Shown here piece by piece: positions 25,711 to 34,277 of a stretch of DNA of 64,000 bases. The DNA is from Streptomyces physcomitrii (lineage in GTDB: Bacteria > Actinomycetota > Actinomycetes > Streptomycetales > Streptomycetaceae): NCBI RefSeq assembly GCF_012273655.1, contig NZ_JAAWWP010000012.1:186001-250000 (forward strand). Reading direction: 5' to 3'. The stretch's first letter is position 1. Every line of letters starts with the position of its first letter. The notes under the pieces were generated by a model, which was not told the origin of the DNA, did not search any database, and was given only the letters and a program-made list of their open reading frames with translations. Position numbers and translations under genes: made by a program.

Positions 25711-25873
25711 AAGGCACCTTTCGCTGATCCTCAAGCCGGCGGCCGTCCGGGTCTCGGCGTCCGCCTCGCCCCTGCACGTTACTCCGGATCATCCACGGGT
25801 CCACGGGCCGGGTCGGGCATGCTTAGCGGCGAAATGCCCGAAATCTACGAGTATCTGATGTGAGGTCCGACGC

Positions 25874-27091
25874 ATGGAACGCATGAGCCGACGCGGTTTC
25901 AGCACGGCCGCGGCACTGACCCTCGCCGGTCTGACGGCAACCGGCGCCGCCCGCCCCGCACCCGCGAAACAGGGGGAGTTGCGGGGGATGTGGGTGGCGA
26001 GCATCGCCAACCGCGACTGGCCCTCGCGGCCCGGGCTGAGCGCCACTGCCCAGCGTGACGAACTCCTCGCCCTGCTCGACACCGCGGTCCGCCGCCGCCT
26101 CAACACCGTCGTCCTCCAGGTCCGCCCCGCCGCCGACGCCCTGTGGCCCTCGCCGCACGAGCCCTGGTCGGCCGTGCTCACCGGCACCCAGGGCAAGGCC
26201 CCCGGCTGGGACCCGCTGGGCACCGCGGTGAAGGAGGCGCACAGCCGGGGGCTCCAGCTGCACGCCTGGTTCAACCCGTACCGCATCGCCCAGCACGACG
26301 ACCCCGCCCGGCTCGCCGCGAGCCACCCCGCGCGCAAGCACCCCGGCTGGACGGTCCGCTACGGCGGCTCCCTCTACTACAACCCGGGCCTGCCCGAGGT
26401 CCGCGGCTTCGTACGGGAGGCCATGCTCGACGCGGTCCGCCGCTACCCGCTGGACGCGGTGCACTGGGACGACTACTTCTACCCGTACCCGGTGGCCGGA
26501 CAGCGCTTCGACGACGCCGCGGCCTTCAAGGCGCACGGCGGCGGGCGGAGCCTGGCCGACTGGCGGCGGGACAACGTGACCCGCCTGGTGCGCGAGACCG
26601 GTGCCGCCCTGAAGAAGCTCCGCCCGGGCACCGCCTTCGGCATCAGCCCCTTCGGGATCTGGCGCAACGCCTCCACCGACCCGCGGGGCTCGAAGAGCGC
26701 GGGACTCCAGTCCTACGACGAGCTGTACGCGGACACCCGCGGCTGGGTGCGCGAGGGTCTGATCGACTACGTCTGCCCGCAGCTCTACTGGCACCTGGGC
26801 AACAAGGGCGCCGACTACGCGGAACTGCTGCCCTGGTGGGCGGGGGTGGTACGCGGCACCGGGGTCCGGCTCTACACCGGCGAGGCGCTCTACAAGGCGG
26901 GCGACCCGGCGCAGCCAAGGGCCTGGCGGGATCCGGCCGAACTCTCCCGGCACCTCGCGCTCGCCGGGAAGACGCCCGAGGTGCGGGGCCATGTGTACTT
27001 CGCCGCGAAGGACGTGGTGCGCGACCCCTCGGGGGCGCTGCGCCGCATCGTCACCGGCCACTACCGCGACCGGGCCGTGCCGCCCGCCTGA
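25874..27091 (+). CDS. Secreted GHL10-type glycoside hydrolase-like protein
   Basis: 405 residues. A twin-arginine type signal, MSRRGFSTAAALTLAGL, is followed by a TIM-barrel GHL10 domain (formerly DUF187). LRGMWVASIANRDWPS, NTVVLQVRPAADALWPS, LHAWFNPYRI, VDAVHWDDYFYPYP-like and FGISPFGIWRN are the family landmarks. The acidic pair in HWDDYFYP is the likely active site. The best-studied relative, YngK, is of uncertain substrate, and some members act on bacterial exopolysaccharide or peptidoglycan. ATG 25874 or ATG 25883 may be the start. Confidence 0.88.
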   Translation: MERMSRRGFSTAAALTLAGLTATGAARPAPAKQGELRGMWVASIANRDWPSRPGLSATAQRDELLALLDTAVRRRLNTVVLQVRPAADALWPSPHEPWSAVLTGTQGKAPGWDPLGTAVKEAHSRGLQLHAWFNPYRIAQHDDPARLAASHPARKHPGWTVRYGGSLYYNPGLPEVRGFVREAMLDAVRRYPLDAVHWDDYFYPYPVAGQRFDDAAAFKAHGGGRSLADWRRDNVTRLVRETGAALKKLRPGTAFGISPFGIWRNASTDPRGSKSAGLQSYDELYADTRGWVREGLIDYVCPQLYWHLGNKGADYAELLPWWAGVVRGTGVRLYTGEALYKAGDPAQPRAWRDPAELSRHLALAGKTPEVRGHVYFAAKDVVRDPSGALRRIVTGHYRDRAVPPA

Positions 27092-27144
27092 GAGCGGGGC
27101 GCCCCCGCGGGATCGGCCCCGGGCCGGGCTGCCTCGGGGAGTCG

Positions 27145-27354
27145 CTACTCCTGCCCGGTCCGGCCGCTCTCGCCGCGGTGCTGGACGACGCTGTCCGGCC
27201 CCGGCGACATGATGGCCCGGTGCCCGTCCTCGAACTGGACGCGATAGGGCGGATTCCCGCCCGGGCCCAGCACCTCGACGATCTCGGCGACCTTGTCCTG
27301 CTGGCCCACGACCCTGCCGTGCACCCGCAGCTCGTCACCCTTGGTCGCGCGCAT
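27145..27354 (-). CDS. DUF1918 small protein
   Basis: 69 residues with the DUF1918 pattern: MRATKGDELRVHG, GQQDKVAEIVEVLGPGGNPPYRVQFEDGHR and SPGPDS. It is a single SH3-like barrel by prediction. Common in actinobacteria and of unknown function. AGGTGACTCCC lies upstream on this strand. Confidence 0.88.
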   Translation of the reverse strand: MRATKGDELRVHGRVVGQQDKVAEIVEVLGPGGNPPYRVQFEDGHRAIMSPGPDSVVQHRGESGRTGQE

Positions 27355-27447
27355 CGGGAGTCACCTCCTCGTACTGCCAGGACAGCCGCTCACCGGCCCG
27401 GTCCTGTCCGCCCGGCCAGTTTACGACCGCGGGGCCGCGCGCGACTC

Positions 27448-28425
27448 TCAGCCGCGGGCCCGCTGGGTGGCCGCGATGCACAAGAGGACGGCGAGGGCGG
27501 TCACCGGGGCCGCCCAGCCGAGCGGTTCGCCGAGCAGCCACACCGACCAGCCGAGGGTGAGCAGCGGTTGCGCGAGCTGCAGCTGGCTCGCCTTGGGGAT
27601 GCCGATCACGGCCATGCCCCGGTACCAGACCACCAGGCCGAGGAACTGCGAACCGGCGGCCACCCAGAGCAGCCCGGTGACACTGTGCGCGGTCAGCGCC
27701 GCGGGCTCGGCGGTCAGCGCGAGGGCCGCCCCGGGCAGCGTGAGCGGCAGCGCGAGGACCAGTGCCCAGCCGATGACCTGCCAGCCGGGCATCTCCCGGG
27801 CGAGGCGGCCGCCCTCGGTGTACCCGGCGGCGCAGATCAGCAGCGCCCCGAAGAGGTAGAGGTCCGCCCGGCTCAGGGCGCCGCCGCTCTGGGTCAGGGT
27901 GAAGGCGAGTACGGCGGCGGCGCCCGCGCAGGCGGCCGTCCAGAAGGTCCGCGAGGGCCGGGCCCCGGTGCGCAGCGCCGAGCACAGGGCCGTGGTCAGC
28001 GGCAGCAGTCCGACGACCACGGCGGCGTGCGAGGTGGTGGAGGTCTCCAGGGCGAGGGTGGTGAGCAGCGGGAAGCCGAGCACCACCCCGGCGGCGACCA
28101 CGGCCAGCGGCCACCGGTGGCGGCGGGCGGGCGGCCGCACCCGCAGGGCGAGCAGGCAGCCCCCGGCGAGCAGCGCGGCGAGGACGGAGCGCACCGTCAC
28201 CAGCGACCAGGGGCCGAAGCCCTCCAGGCCCCAGGCGGTGGCCGGGAAGGTCAGCGAGAAGGCGAGGACCCCGAGCGCGGCGAGGGCGGTTCCGGCGGCG
28301 GGGCCGGTGGTGCCGGTGGTGTTCGAGGGGGTGCTCCCGGCCCTCGTACCGGTGGGTCCCGGGGTGGCCGGCGGTGGGGCGACTGCTACCGGGCTTGCGT
28401 CGGTAGCGCTATTCTCTGTCCTCAT
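27448..28425 (-). CDS. EamA/DMT-family transporter, start overlaps divergent MocR gene
   Basis: 325 residues: a Pro/Thr-rich cytosolic lead of about 45 residues, then ten predicted membrane helices in two EamA repeats, typical of drug/metabolite exporters. No ATG, GTG or TTG occurs in frame between 28425 and the first helix, so ATG 28425 is effectively forced. Its start codon overlaps that of the MocR regulator on the other strand by 2 nt. TACGCT upstream on this strand could be a -10 for a leaderless transcript. The MocR protein is probably its regulator. The substrate is unknown; amino acids or a vitamin B6-related compound are possibilities by analogy. Confidence 0.88.
   Translation of the reverse strand: MRTENSATDASPVAVAPPPATPGPTGTRAGSTPSNTTGTTGPAAGTALAALGVLAFSLTFPATAWGLEGFGPWSLVTVRSVLAALLAGGCLLALRVRPPARRHRWPLAVVAAGVVLGFPLLTTLALETSTTSHAAVVVGLLPLTTALCSALRTGARPSRTFWTAACAGAAAVLAFTLTQSGGALSRADLYLFGALLICAAGYTEGGRLAREMPGWQVIGWALVLALPLTLPGAALALTAEPAALTAHSVTGLLWVAAGSQFLGLVVWYRGMAVIGIPKASQLQLAQPLLTLGWSVWLLGEPLGWAAPVTALAVLLCIAATQRARG
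28385..28407. promoter_or_regulatory. Candidate MocR operator
   Basis: GCTACCG (28385-28391) and CGGTAGC (28401-28407) form a perfect 7-bp inverted repeat with 9-nt spacer, 17 nt ahead of the MocR start. GTAGCAG at 28434-28440 repeats the arm sequence. TATTCT (28410-28415) could be the -10 of the MocR gene. The site lies within the start of the transporter gene. Confidence 0.45.
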
Positions 28426-29866
28426 GAACGAGCGTAGCAGCGTGGGTGAGCTGGCCGAAAGGCTGCGCGGTGAACTGAACCGCTACTCGGACGGTGAGAA
28501 GCTGCCGTCGAGTCGACAGCTCGTCGAGCGCTACCGGGTCAGTCCGGTGACCGTCTCCCGCGCGCTCGGAGTCCTGGTCGCCGAGGGGCTGGTGGTGACC
28601 CGCCCCGGCGCCGGCGCCTTCCGCGCCCCGGGAGCCGGGGGCCGGGCCCGGCCGGTGGTGGGCGACACCTCCTGGCAGGAGGTCGCGCTCAGCGCCGAGT
28701 CGACGGCGGAGGCGGTGCCCCGGACGGTCGACGCCTCCGGGGTGCTCGCCACCCTCGCCGCGCCGCCCGCCGGGGTGATCGAGTTCAACGGCGGCTATCT
28801 GCACCCCTCGCTCCAGCCGGAGCGGGCGATGTCCGGCGCCCTCGCCCGGGCCGGACGGCGGCCCGGCGCCTGGGGCAGGCCGCCGGTCGAGGGGCTCGCC
28901 GAGCTGCGGGACTGGTTCGCCCGGGGCATCGGCGGCGCGGTCACCGCGGCCGAGGTCCTGGTCTGCTCCGGCGGCCAGAACGCCCTGACCACCGCACTGC
29001 GGGCGCTGGCGGGCCCCGGCGCCCCCGTCCTCGTCGAGTCGCCGACCTACCCCGGCATGCTGGCCATCGCCCGCGCCTCGGGCCTGCGCCCGGTGCCGGT
29101 GCCGGTGGACACCGAGGGGGTGCGGCCCGAACTCCTCGCGGAGGCCTTCCGCGCGACCGGGGCCCGGGTCTTCGTCTGCCAGCCGCTCTTCCAGAACCCG
29201 ACCGGGGCGGTGCTCGCCGCCGGGCGCCGCCGGGAGGTGCTCGCCCTCGCCCGGGAGGCCGGGGCCTTCGTCGTCGAGGACGACTACATCCGCCGCCTCG
29301 CCCACCAGGACAGCGGACCGCTGCCGGGGCCGCTCGCCGCCGAGGACACCGAGGGCGTGGTGGTGCACGTCTGCTCGCTGACCAAGGCCACCTCGCCGAG
29401 CCTGCGGATCGGCTGCCTCGCCGCCCGCGGCCCGGTCCTGGAGCGGCTGCGCGCCATCCAGGTGGTGGACCACTTCTTCGTGCCCCGCCCGCTCCAGGAG
29501 GCCACCCTCGAACTGGTCGGCGCCCCCGCCTGGCCGCGCCATCTGCGCGCCGTGGCCGCCGAGTTGACCGAGCGGCGGACGGCCATGGCCACCGCACTGC
29601 GCGCCGTGCTGCCCGAACTCGCCCTCACCCACCTCCCGTTGGGCGGCTACCACCTGTGGCTGCGGCTGCCGGACGGCGCGGACGAGGGCGCGCTCGCCGC
29701 CGCCGCGCTGCGCCGGGGTGTCGCCGTGGCGCCCGGCCGCCCCTACTTCAGCGCCGAACCCCCGGCCCCGCATCTGCGGCTCACCTACGCGGCCGTGGCG
29801 AGCACCGCGGAGGTCGCGGAAGGGGTGAAGCGGCTCGGTGAGGCCTGGTCGGAGGTGCGGGGCTGA
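28424..29866 (+). CDS. MocR-family regulator (GntR winged helix plus aminotransferase)
   Basis: 480 residues. The GntR winged helix (about 5-75) contains GEKLPSSRQLVERYRVSPVTVSRALGVLVAEGLV. The fold-type I aminotransferase domain (about 110-475) contains VCSGGQNALTTALRAL, YPGMLAIARASGL, CQPLFQNPTGAVL, VEDDYIRRL and the PLP lysine in SLTKATSPSLRIG. MocR proteins use PLP as effector and usually control a divergent neighbour, here the EamA transporter. No ribosome site precedes ATG 28424, so leaderless translation is likely; GTG 28442 is an alternative. Confidence 0.92.
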   Translation: MNERSSVGELAERLRGELNRYSDGEKLPSSRQLVERYRVSPVTVSRALGVLVAEGLVVTRPGAGAFRAPGAGGRARPVVGDTSWQEVALSAESTAEAVPRTVDASGVLATLAAPPAGVIEFNGGYLHPSLQPERAMSGALARAGRRPGAWGRPPVEGLAELRDWFARGIGGAVTAAEVLVCSGGQNALTTALRALAGPGAPVLVESPTYPGMLAIARASGLRPVPVPVDTEGVRPELLAEAFRATGARVFVCQPLFQNPTGAVLAAGRRREVLALAREAGAFVVEDDYIRRLAHQDSGPLPGPLAAEDTEGVVVHVCSLTKATSPSLRIGCLAARGPVLERLRAIQVVDHFFVPRPLQEATLELVGAPAWPRHLRAVAAELTERRTAMATALRAVLPELALTHLPLGGYHLWLRLPDGADEGALAAAALRRGVAVAPGRPYFSAEPPAPHLRLTYAAVASTAEVAEGVKRLGEAWSEVRG

Positions 29867-29989
29867 GGCGCGGCCGCCCGGACGGCCGCCCGGGCGGCGG
29901 GGCCCCCGGGCACGAACCGGCGCGCACGCGTGGCCGAGCGCCCGGCATGCGCCCTTGACCGCCCGGGCGCGCGCCTCCACGATCGCCGC

Positions 29990-30574
29990 ATGCCTGTTCG
30001 GGTCACGCTTCTCGCAGCCGCGCGCAGCACCTCACTGCTCTCCGAACGCTTCGGTGACGACCGTCCCCTCGACCGGTTGGGCTGGGACCAAGTACAGCTC
30101 GCCGCACCGGTGTTGGTGCCCCTGGGCGTGGCCGAACTGCGCTACTGCGGACCCTCCCCGCGCTGCCGCGACACCTCCCACGCGCTCGGCTACGCCGCCC
30201 TGCCCCAACCCGCCCTGAGCGACTGCGACATGGGCCGCTGGCGCGGGCACACCCTGGCCGAGGTCGCCGCCCACGAGGCGGGCGCGGTCGACCACTGGCT
30301 CGGCGAACCCCGCTCGGCCCCGCACGGCGGGGAGTCGCTGCTCGGCTTCATCAGCCGCATCGGCCGCTGGCTGGACACCCGGCCGGTCACCGCCGACGGC
30401 CGCGTCCTCGCCGTCGCGGACGCCTCGGTGGTACGCGCCGCCGTCGTCTACGCGCTCAAGGCCCCGCCCGGCACGTACTGGAACATCGACGCCCGCCCGC
30501 TCTCCACGGTGGTCCTCGACGGGCACCAGGGCCGGTGGAGCCTGTGCCTGGAGGGCGGGGGCGCCGCCTGGTGA
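29990..30574 (+). CDS. Histidine-phosphatase-fold protein without catalytic histidines
   Basis: 194 residues aligned by motif to the phosphoglycerate mutase-like superfamily. The RHGE-T signature is replaced by AAARST in TLLAAARSTSLLSERFG, so both Arg and His are lost. The second histidine motif (usually HGGVIR) reads DASVVR. The glutamate motif GGESLLGF, the LSDCDMGRWRG segment and the PRCRDTSHALG segment remain. It therefore keeps the fold but should not be a phosphatase of the usual mechanism. Several Streptomyces carry such proteins beside cobalt transport genes; none is present here. TTGACC (29954-29959) may be a -35, with a leaderless ATG 29990. Confidence 0.8.
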   Translation: MPVRVTLLAAARSTSLLSERFGDDRPLDRLGWDQVQLAAPVLVPLGVAELRYCGPSPRCRDTSHALGYAALPQPALSDCDMGRWRGHTLAEVAAHEAGAVDHWLGEPRSAPHGGESLLGFISRIGRWLDTRPVTADGRVLAVADASVVRAAVVYALKAPPGTYWNIDARPLSTVVLDGHQGRWSLCLEGGGAAW

Positions 30575-30788
30575 GGGGGCCGGGGCGCCGGTCAGGAGGC
30601 TGGGGGCGCGCCCAACTGTGAAGTGAGCGAGGGTGCCGCCTCCTTGAGGAGGCCTGGTGGGGTGCCGCCGCCTCCCCCCCCGAACCGGGGTGCGGGCGGG
30701 CTGCCGGGGCTGGAAGCGGGCCCGGGCCCGGGGTTGAGGTCGAGACCGCGACCGTGGGCCGCGACGGGTGCCGAAACCGGTTCCGTAG

Positions 30789-30830
30789 CCGCGACCGCGA
30801 CCGCGACCGCGACCGCGACCGCGACCGCGA
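30789..30830. repeat. Seven CCGCGA hexamers
   Basis: A perfect intergenic hexanucleotide array, continuing as imperfect copies to about 30840. It lies just upstream of the oxidoreductase promoter in the 30575-30955 gap. Confidence 0.85.
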
Positions 30831-30854
30831 TCACGACCGAACCGAAATTCCCCC

Positions 30855-30885
30855 TTGCCCCTGACGTGCGGGTCAGCAGTTAGCT
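30855..30885 (+). promoter_or_regulatory. MerR-type promoter/operator of the oxidoreductase operon
   Basis: TTGCCC (30855-30860) and TTAGCT (30880-30885) are separated by 19 nt, the overlong spacing typical of MerR-activated promoters. The spacer holds the palindrome CTGAC-GTGCGG-GTCAG (30861-30876). A MerR gene is second in the downstream operon, so autoregulation and ligand-triggered activation are likely. Confidence 0.55.
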
Positions 30886-30893
30886 TCGCCGCC

Positions 30894-30914
30894 CGATCAC
30901 CGATCACCGATCAC
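30894..30914. repeat. Three CGATCAC heptamers
   Basis: Perfect 7-bp direct repeats at 30894, 30901 and 30908, followed by CGATCG motifs, in the 5' leader of the oxidoreductase gene. Confidence 0.8.
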
Positions 30915-30955
30915 CGATCGCTCGATCGCCACCCGCCGTCCCGCCAGGAGGAACC

Positions 30956-31993
30956 ATGAGCCCCGCCCTGCCCGCTTCCGCCACCGAGGTGCGTCTGCGG
31001 CGCCTGCCCGAAGGGCTGCCCCGCGCGGGCGACTTCGAGCTGGTCGAGCGGCCCCTGCCGCGGCCCGCCCCGGGCGAAGTCCTCGTACGCAACCGGTACT
31101 TCCAGCTCTTCGCCGGTCTGCGCACCCTCCTCGGCGGGGAGACCGAGGGCCTGCCGCTGCCCCCGCTGGGCGTCGGTGACACGCTCTTCGGGCCGGCCCT
31201 CGGCGAGGTCGTCAGCGCGCCGCCGGGCAGCGGACTTGCCGAGGGCGCGCTGGTGGAGCACCTGGCGGGCTGGCGTACGTACGCGAGCGTCCCGGTCGAG
31301 GGGTGCACGCCGGTGGGGGCCGAACTGCCCGATCCGGCGGCCCGGTTGTCCTCGGGCTCGGCCGCCTGGGCGGGCCTGGTGCGCCTGGCGGGGCTGCGGG
31401 AGGGCGAGACCGTCCTGGTGACCGGGGCCGCGGGCGGGGTCGGCTCGCTGGCCGGGCAGATCGCGCGCAGGCTCGGCGCCGCCCGGGTGATCGGCACCAC
31501 AGGGTCCCCGGCGAAGGCCGAGCGGCTGCGGGCGGAACTCGGCTACGACGCGGTGCTGGTGCGCGGTGCCGGGTCCTTCGAGGAGCAGCTGCGCCGCGCC
31601 GCGCCCGAGGGCATCGACGTCCTCCTGGACAACGTGGGCGGCGAGCAGCTGGCCGCGGCCGTGCTCGCGGCCCGGCAGGGCGCGCGTTTCGCCCTGGTGG
31701 GCGCGCTCTCCGGGCAGTTGGACCCCGCGCGGGGCGGCGGCAGCGCGCCCACCGCCGTCGACGTCTTCCGGGTGATCACCAAGGGCATCACGCTGTACGG
31801 GCTCAACGGCGGCGACCACCCCGAGGCCGGGCCCGAGTGGCTGGCCCGGTTCGGCGACTGGCTGCGGGCGGGGGAGATCAGCTTCCCGCATGTGCGGATC
31901 CCGGGCATGGAAAGGGCGCCGCGGGCGTTGCAGGACATGCTGGGCGGCGCCCATTTCGGCACCGTACTCGTGGACCTCACCGGCGAGGGGTGA
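30956..31993 (+). CDS. Zinc-independent MDR NADP-dependent oxidoreductase
   Basis: 345 residues of the medium-chain reductase superfamily, group of prostaglandin/alkenal reductases. The catalytic GroES-like N-domain starts VRLRRLPEGLPRAGDFELVERP. The Rossmann domain has TVLVTGAAGGVGSLAGQIARRLGAARVIGTTGS, and IDVLLDNVGGEQL follows. There are no structural zinc cysteines. Such enzymes reduce alpha,beta-unsaturated carbonyls. AGGAGG (30946-30951) precedes ATG 30956. It sits in front of its MerR regulator gene and behind a MerR-like promoter. Confidence 0.9.
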   Translation: MSPALPASATEVRLRRLPEGLPRAGDFELVERPLPRPAPGEVLVRNRYFQLFAGLRTLLGGETEGLPLPPLGVGDTLFGPALGEVVSAPPGSGLAEGALVEHLAGWRTYASVPVEGCTPVGAELPDPAARLSSGSAAWAGLVRLAGLREGETVLVTGAAGGVGSLAGQIARRLGAARVIGTTGSPAKAERLRAELGYDAVLVRGAGSFEEQLRRAAPEGIDVLLDNVGGEQLAAAVLAARQGARFALVGALSGQLDPARGGGSAPTAVDVFRVITKGITLYGLNGGDHPEAGPEWLARFGDWLRAGEISFPHVRIPGMERAPRALQDMLGGAHFGTVLVDLTGEG

Positions 31994-32081
31994 GCCGCCC
32001 GGCGAGCCCGGCGGCGGCACCGGCCCCGGGGACGGCAGGCACCGGGTCCGGCGCGACCCGTACGGAAGGAAGGGCGCGGTC

Positions 32082-32591
32082 ATGCGGAGCGGCGAGGAGG
32101 CCATGCGGATCGGCGACGCGGCGGCGGCCGCGGGCACCACACCGAGGGCGCTGCGGTTCTACGAGCAGAACGGGCTGCTGCCCGCGCCCGCCCGTTCGGC
32201 CTCCGGCCAGCGGGTCTACGGGCCCGCGGACCTGGCCCGGATCCGGGTCGTCCGGGAACTCCTCGGCCTCGGGCTCACGGTCCGGGACGTACGGCGCTGC
32301 GCGGACCGCCTCGACGAGCTGGCGGGCGACCCGGCCCCGCGCCGCTGCGGGGGCACGCCCCACCCGGGCACCGCGCATGTGGTGGCGGGCCGGGTGGCCG
32401 CACTCGACGCGGAGATCGACCGGCTCACCCGGCTCCGCGATCAACTGGCCGCCGTGGCAGGGCAGTTCACGCCCGCCGCCGAGCCGACTCCGGCCGGTGT
32501 ACGTGGTGGCGGGAGCCGCGTCGGCCCGGTCGTCGGCGGGCCCAGGGGGCGTATGGGGCGGCGCGCAGGGGCAGTTGGCGGCGCCCGGTGA
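32082..32591 (+). CDS. MerR-family transcriptional regulator
   Basis: 169 residues. The winged helix has MRIGDAAAAAGTTPRALRFYEQNGLLPAPARSASGQRVYG. The dimer coiled coil VAALDAEIDRLTRLRDQLAAVAG follows a short loop with a single Cys (RRCGGTPHPG). The C-terminus is a Gly/Arg-rich tail. ATG 32082 is chosen for the GGAAGGAAGG upstream; ATG 32103 has a GGAGG too close. It is probably the sensor for the preceding oxidoreductase. Confidence 0.88.
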   Translation: MRSGEEAMRIGDAAAAAGTTPRALRFYEQNGLLPAPARSASGQRVYGPADLARIRVVRELLGLGLTVRDVRRCADRLDELAGDPAPRRCGGTPHPGTAHVVAGRVAALDAEIDRLTRLRDQLAAVAGQFTPAAEPTPAGVRGGGSRVGPVVGGPRGRMGRRAGAVGGAR

Positions 32592-32651
32592 TGTGACGAG
32601 CGCCTTCTTGACGGTGCCCGGCCTGTCGTGATGCCCTCTTGGCGAAGGCAA

Positions 32652-32676
32652 GTTATTGCGAGTGCTTCGCAATAAC
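32652..32676. promoter_or_regulatory. Nur-box-like palindrome ahead of the ABC uptake operon
   Basis: GTTATTGCGA (32652-32661), 5 nt, TCGCAATAAC (32667-32676): a perfect 10-bp inverted repeat. The core TTGCGA-N5-TCGCAA matches the Streptomyces nickel regulator Nur consensus tTGCaa-N5-ttGCAA at 10 of 12 positions with the right spacing. It is AT-rich against the surrounding sequence. The operon behind it has nickel/peptide ABC architecture. Confidence 0.6.
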
Positions 32677-32737
32677 GGGTCCACGCGGAGTTCCGCGTCC
32701 CCGGCCCCGCGAGCACATCACGGCGAAAAGGAACAGC

Positions 32738-34276
32738 GTGCAGGCCGACAGCACCCGTCGAGGCTTCCTCCGGCTCGCCACCGTCACCGGGGCCGCGCTG
32801 CTCACCTCCTGCTCCGCGGACGGCGGCGGCGAGGGCGGCGGGCCCCCGCGTCGCGGCGGCATCCTGCGCGCGGCCTTCCCCGGCTTCGGGGCCAAGGAGA
32901 CCATGGACCCGCACGCCCAGCGGCAGTTCGTGGACATGGCGCGGCACAAGGCGGTCTTCGACAAGTTGGTCGACCTCGACGCCGACCTGCGCCCGGTGCC
33001 CCGGCTCGCCCGCAGGTGGGAGCCGGACGCCGAGGCCCGCGTCTGGCGCTTCACCCTGCGCGAGGCGGTCTTCCACGACGGGCACCGGCTGGAGGCCGAG
33101 GACGTCCTGTACAGCCTCGCCCGGATCCTCGACCCGAAGGCCCCCGACCACCTCGCCCGGCCCTCGCTCGCCCTGATCGACCTGCGGCGCTCGCGCGCGA
33201 TCGGCACCCGCACCGTCGAACTCGTCCTGAAGGCCCCCGGCGCCGAACTCCCCTCGCTGCTCGCCACCACCGGCACCCCCGTCGTGCGCCGCGGCTACCG
33301 CGACCCCCGCGAGCCCGTCGGCACCGGCCCCTTCCGCTTCCGCTCCTTCACCACGGGCCGCTCCTTCACCGCCGTCCGCTTCGACGACCACTGGGACGGG
33401 GCGCCCTACCTCGACGAGATCCGCATCCACTCCGCCGCCACCGAGGCCCGCGGCAGCGCCGTCCAGGCGGGCGAGGTCGACTACGCGCACGAGATGACGC
33501 CGACCTTCGCGCGCGTGGTCGACGGCAACCCGCGGGTGCGGATCGTCTCCGCGCCCAGCAGCGGCGCCGAGGGCATCGCGCTCAAGACCGACCGGCCGCC
33601 CTTCGACGACCCGGACGCCGCCATGGCGCTCAAGCTCCTCGCCGACCGCGAACGCCTCGTCGAGGTGGTCCTCGGCGGGCGCGGCGGACTCGGCAACGAC
33701 ATGTACGGCAAGGGGTTCACGTACTACCCGCAGGGCGTGCCGCAGCGCGAGCGGGACGTGGACGAGGCGCGGCGGCTGCTGCGCCGTACCGGACTGCTCA
33801 ACAAGAAGATCGACTTCTACACCTCGACCGCCGCGGACGGATTCGTGGACGCGGCCCATCTCTTCGCCGAGCAGGCCGGGGAGGCCGGGCTGCGCGTCGA
33901 GGTGCGCAGCGGCCCGCCGGAGAGCTACTTCACCGACATGCTGACCAAGGGCACCCTCGGCAGCCACCGCTGCGGCGCCATGCCCATCCCCACCTACCTC
34001 AGCCAGCGGCTGCTGCGCGACTCCCCGCAGAACGCCACCGCCTGGCGGCACAAGGACTTCGACGCGGACTTCGCCGCCGCCCAGGCCGTGGTGGACGAGC
34101 GGGACCGCGGAGCGCGCTACGGCCGCCTCCAGCGCACCGTGCGCGAGCGCGGCGGACTGCTCCTGTGGGGCCACCCGGACTGGCTGAACGCGGTCTCGCA
34201 CCGGCTGCACGGCGTCCGCGCCGCCCCGCCCAACACCGTGGACTGGGCCCGCTTCGACAAGGTCTGGCTCACCTGA
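32738..34276 (+). CDS. ABC transporter substrate-binding lipoprotein, family 5 (candidate nickel)
   Basis: 512 residues. A twin-arginine signal (STRRGFLRLATVTGAALLTSC) ends in a lipobox, so Cys at about 25 is the lipid anchor. The SBP_bac_5 domain has LARRWEPDAEARVWRFTLREAVFHDGHRLEAEDVLYSL, PVGTGPFRF and FTAVRFDDHWDGAPYLDEI. GTG 32738 follows AAAAGGA. Family 5 receptors carry peptides, nickel or metal chelates. The Nur-like palindrome upstream and the order receptor-permease-permease-ATPases favour nickel or a nickel chelate, but this is inference. Confidence 0.85.
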   Translation: MQADSTRRGFLRLATVTGAALLTSCSADGGGEGGGPPRRGGILRAAFPGFGAKETMDPHAQRQFVDMARHKAVFDKLVDLDADLRPVPRLARRWEPDAEARVWRFTLREAVFHDGHRLEAEDVLYSLARILDPKAPDHLARPSLALIDLRRSRAIGTRTVELVLKAPGAELPSLLATTGTPVVRRGYRDPREPVGTGPFRFRSFTTGRSFTAVRFDDHWDGAPYLDEIRIHSAATEARGSAVQAGEVDYAHEMTPTFARVVDGNPRVRIVSAPSSGAEGIALKTDRPPFDDPDAAMALKLLADRERLVEVVLGGRGGLGNDMYGKGFTYYPQGVPQRERDVDEARRLLRRTGLLNKKIDFYTSTAADGFVDAAHLFAEQAGEAGLRVEVRSGPPESYFTDMLTKGTLGSHRCGAMPIPTYLSQRLLRDSPQNATAWRHKDFDADFAAAQAVVDERDRGARYGRLQRTVRERGGLLLWGHPDWLNAVSHRLHGVRAAPPNTVDWARFDKVWLT

Positions 34277-34277
34277 G

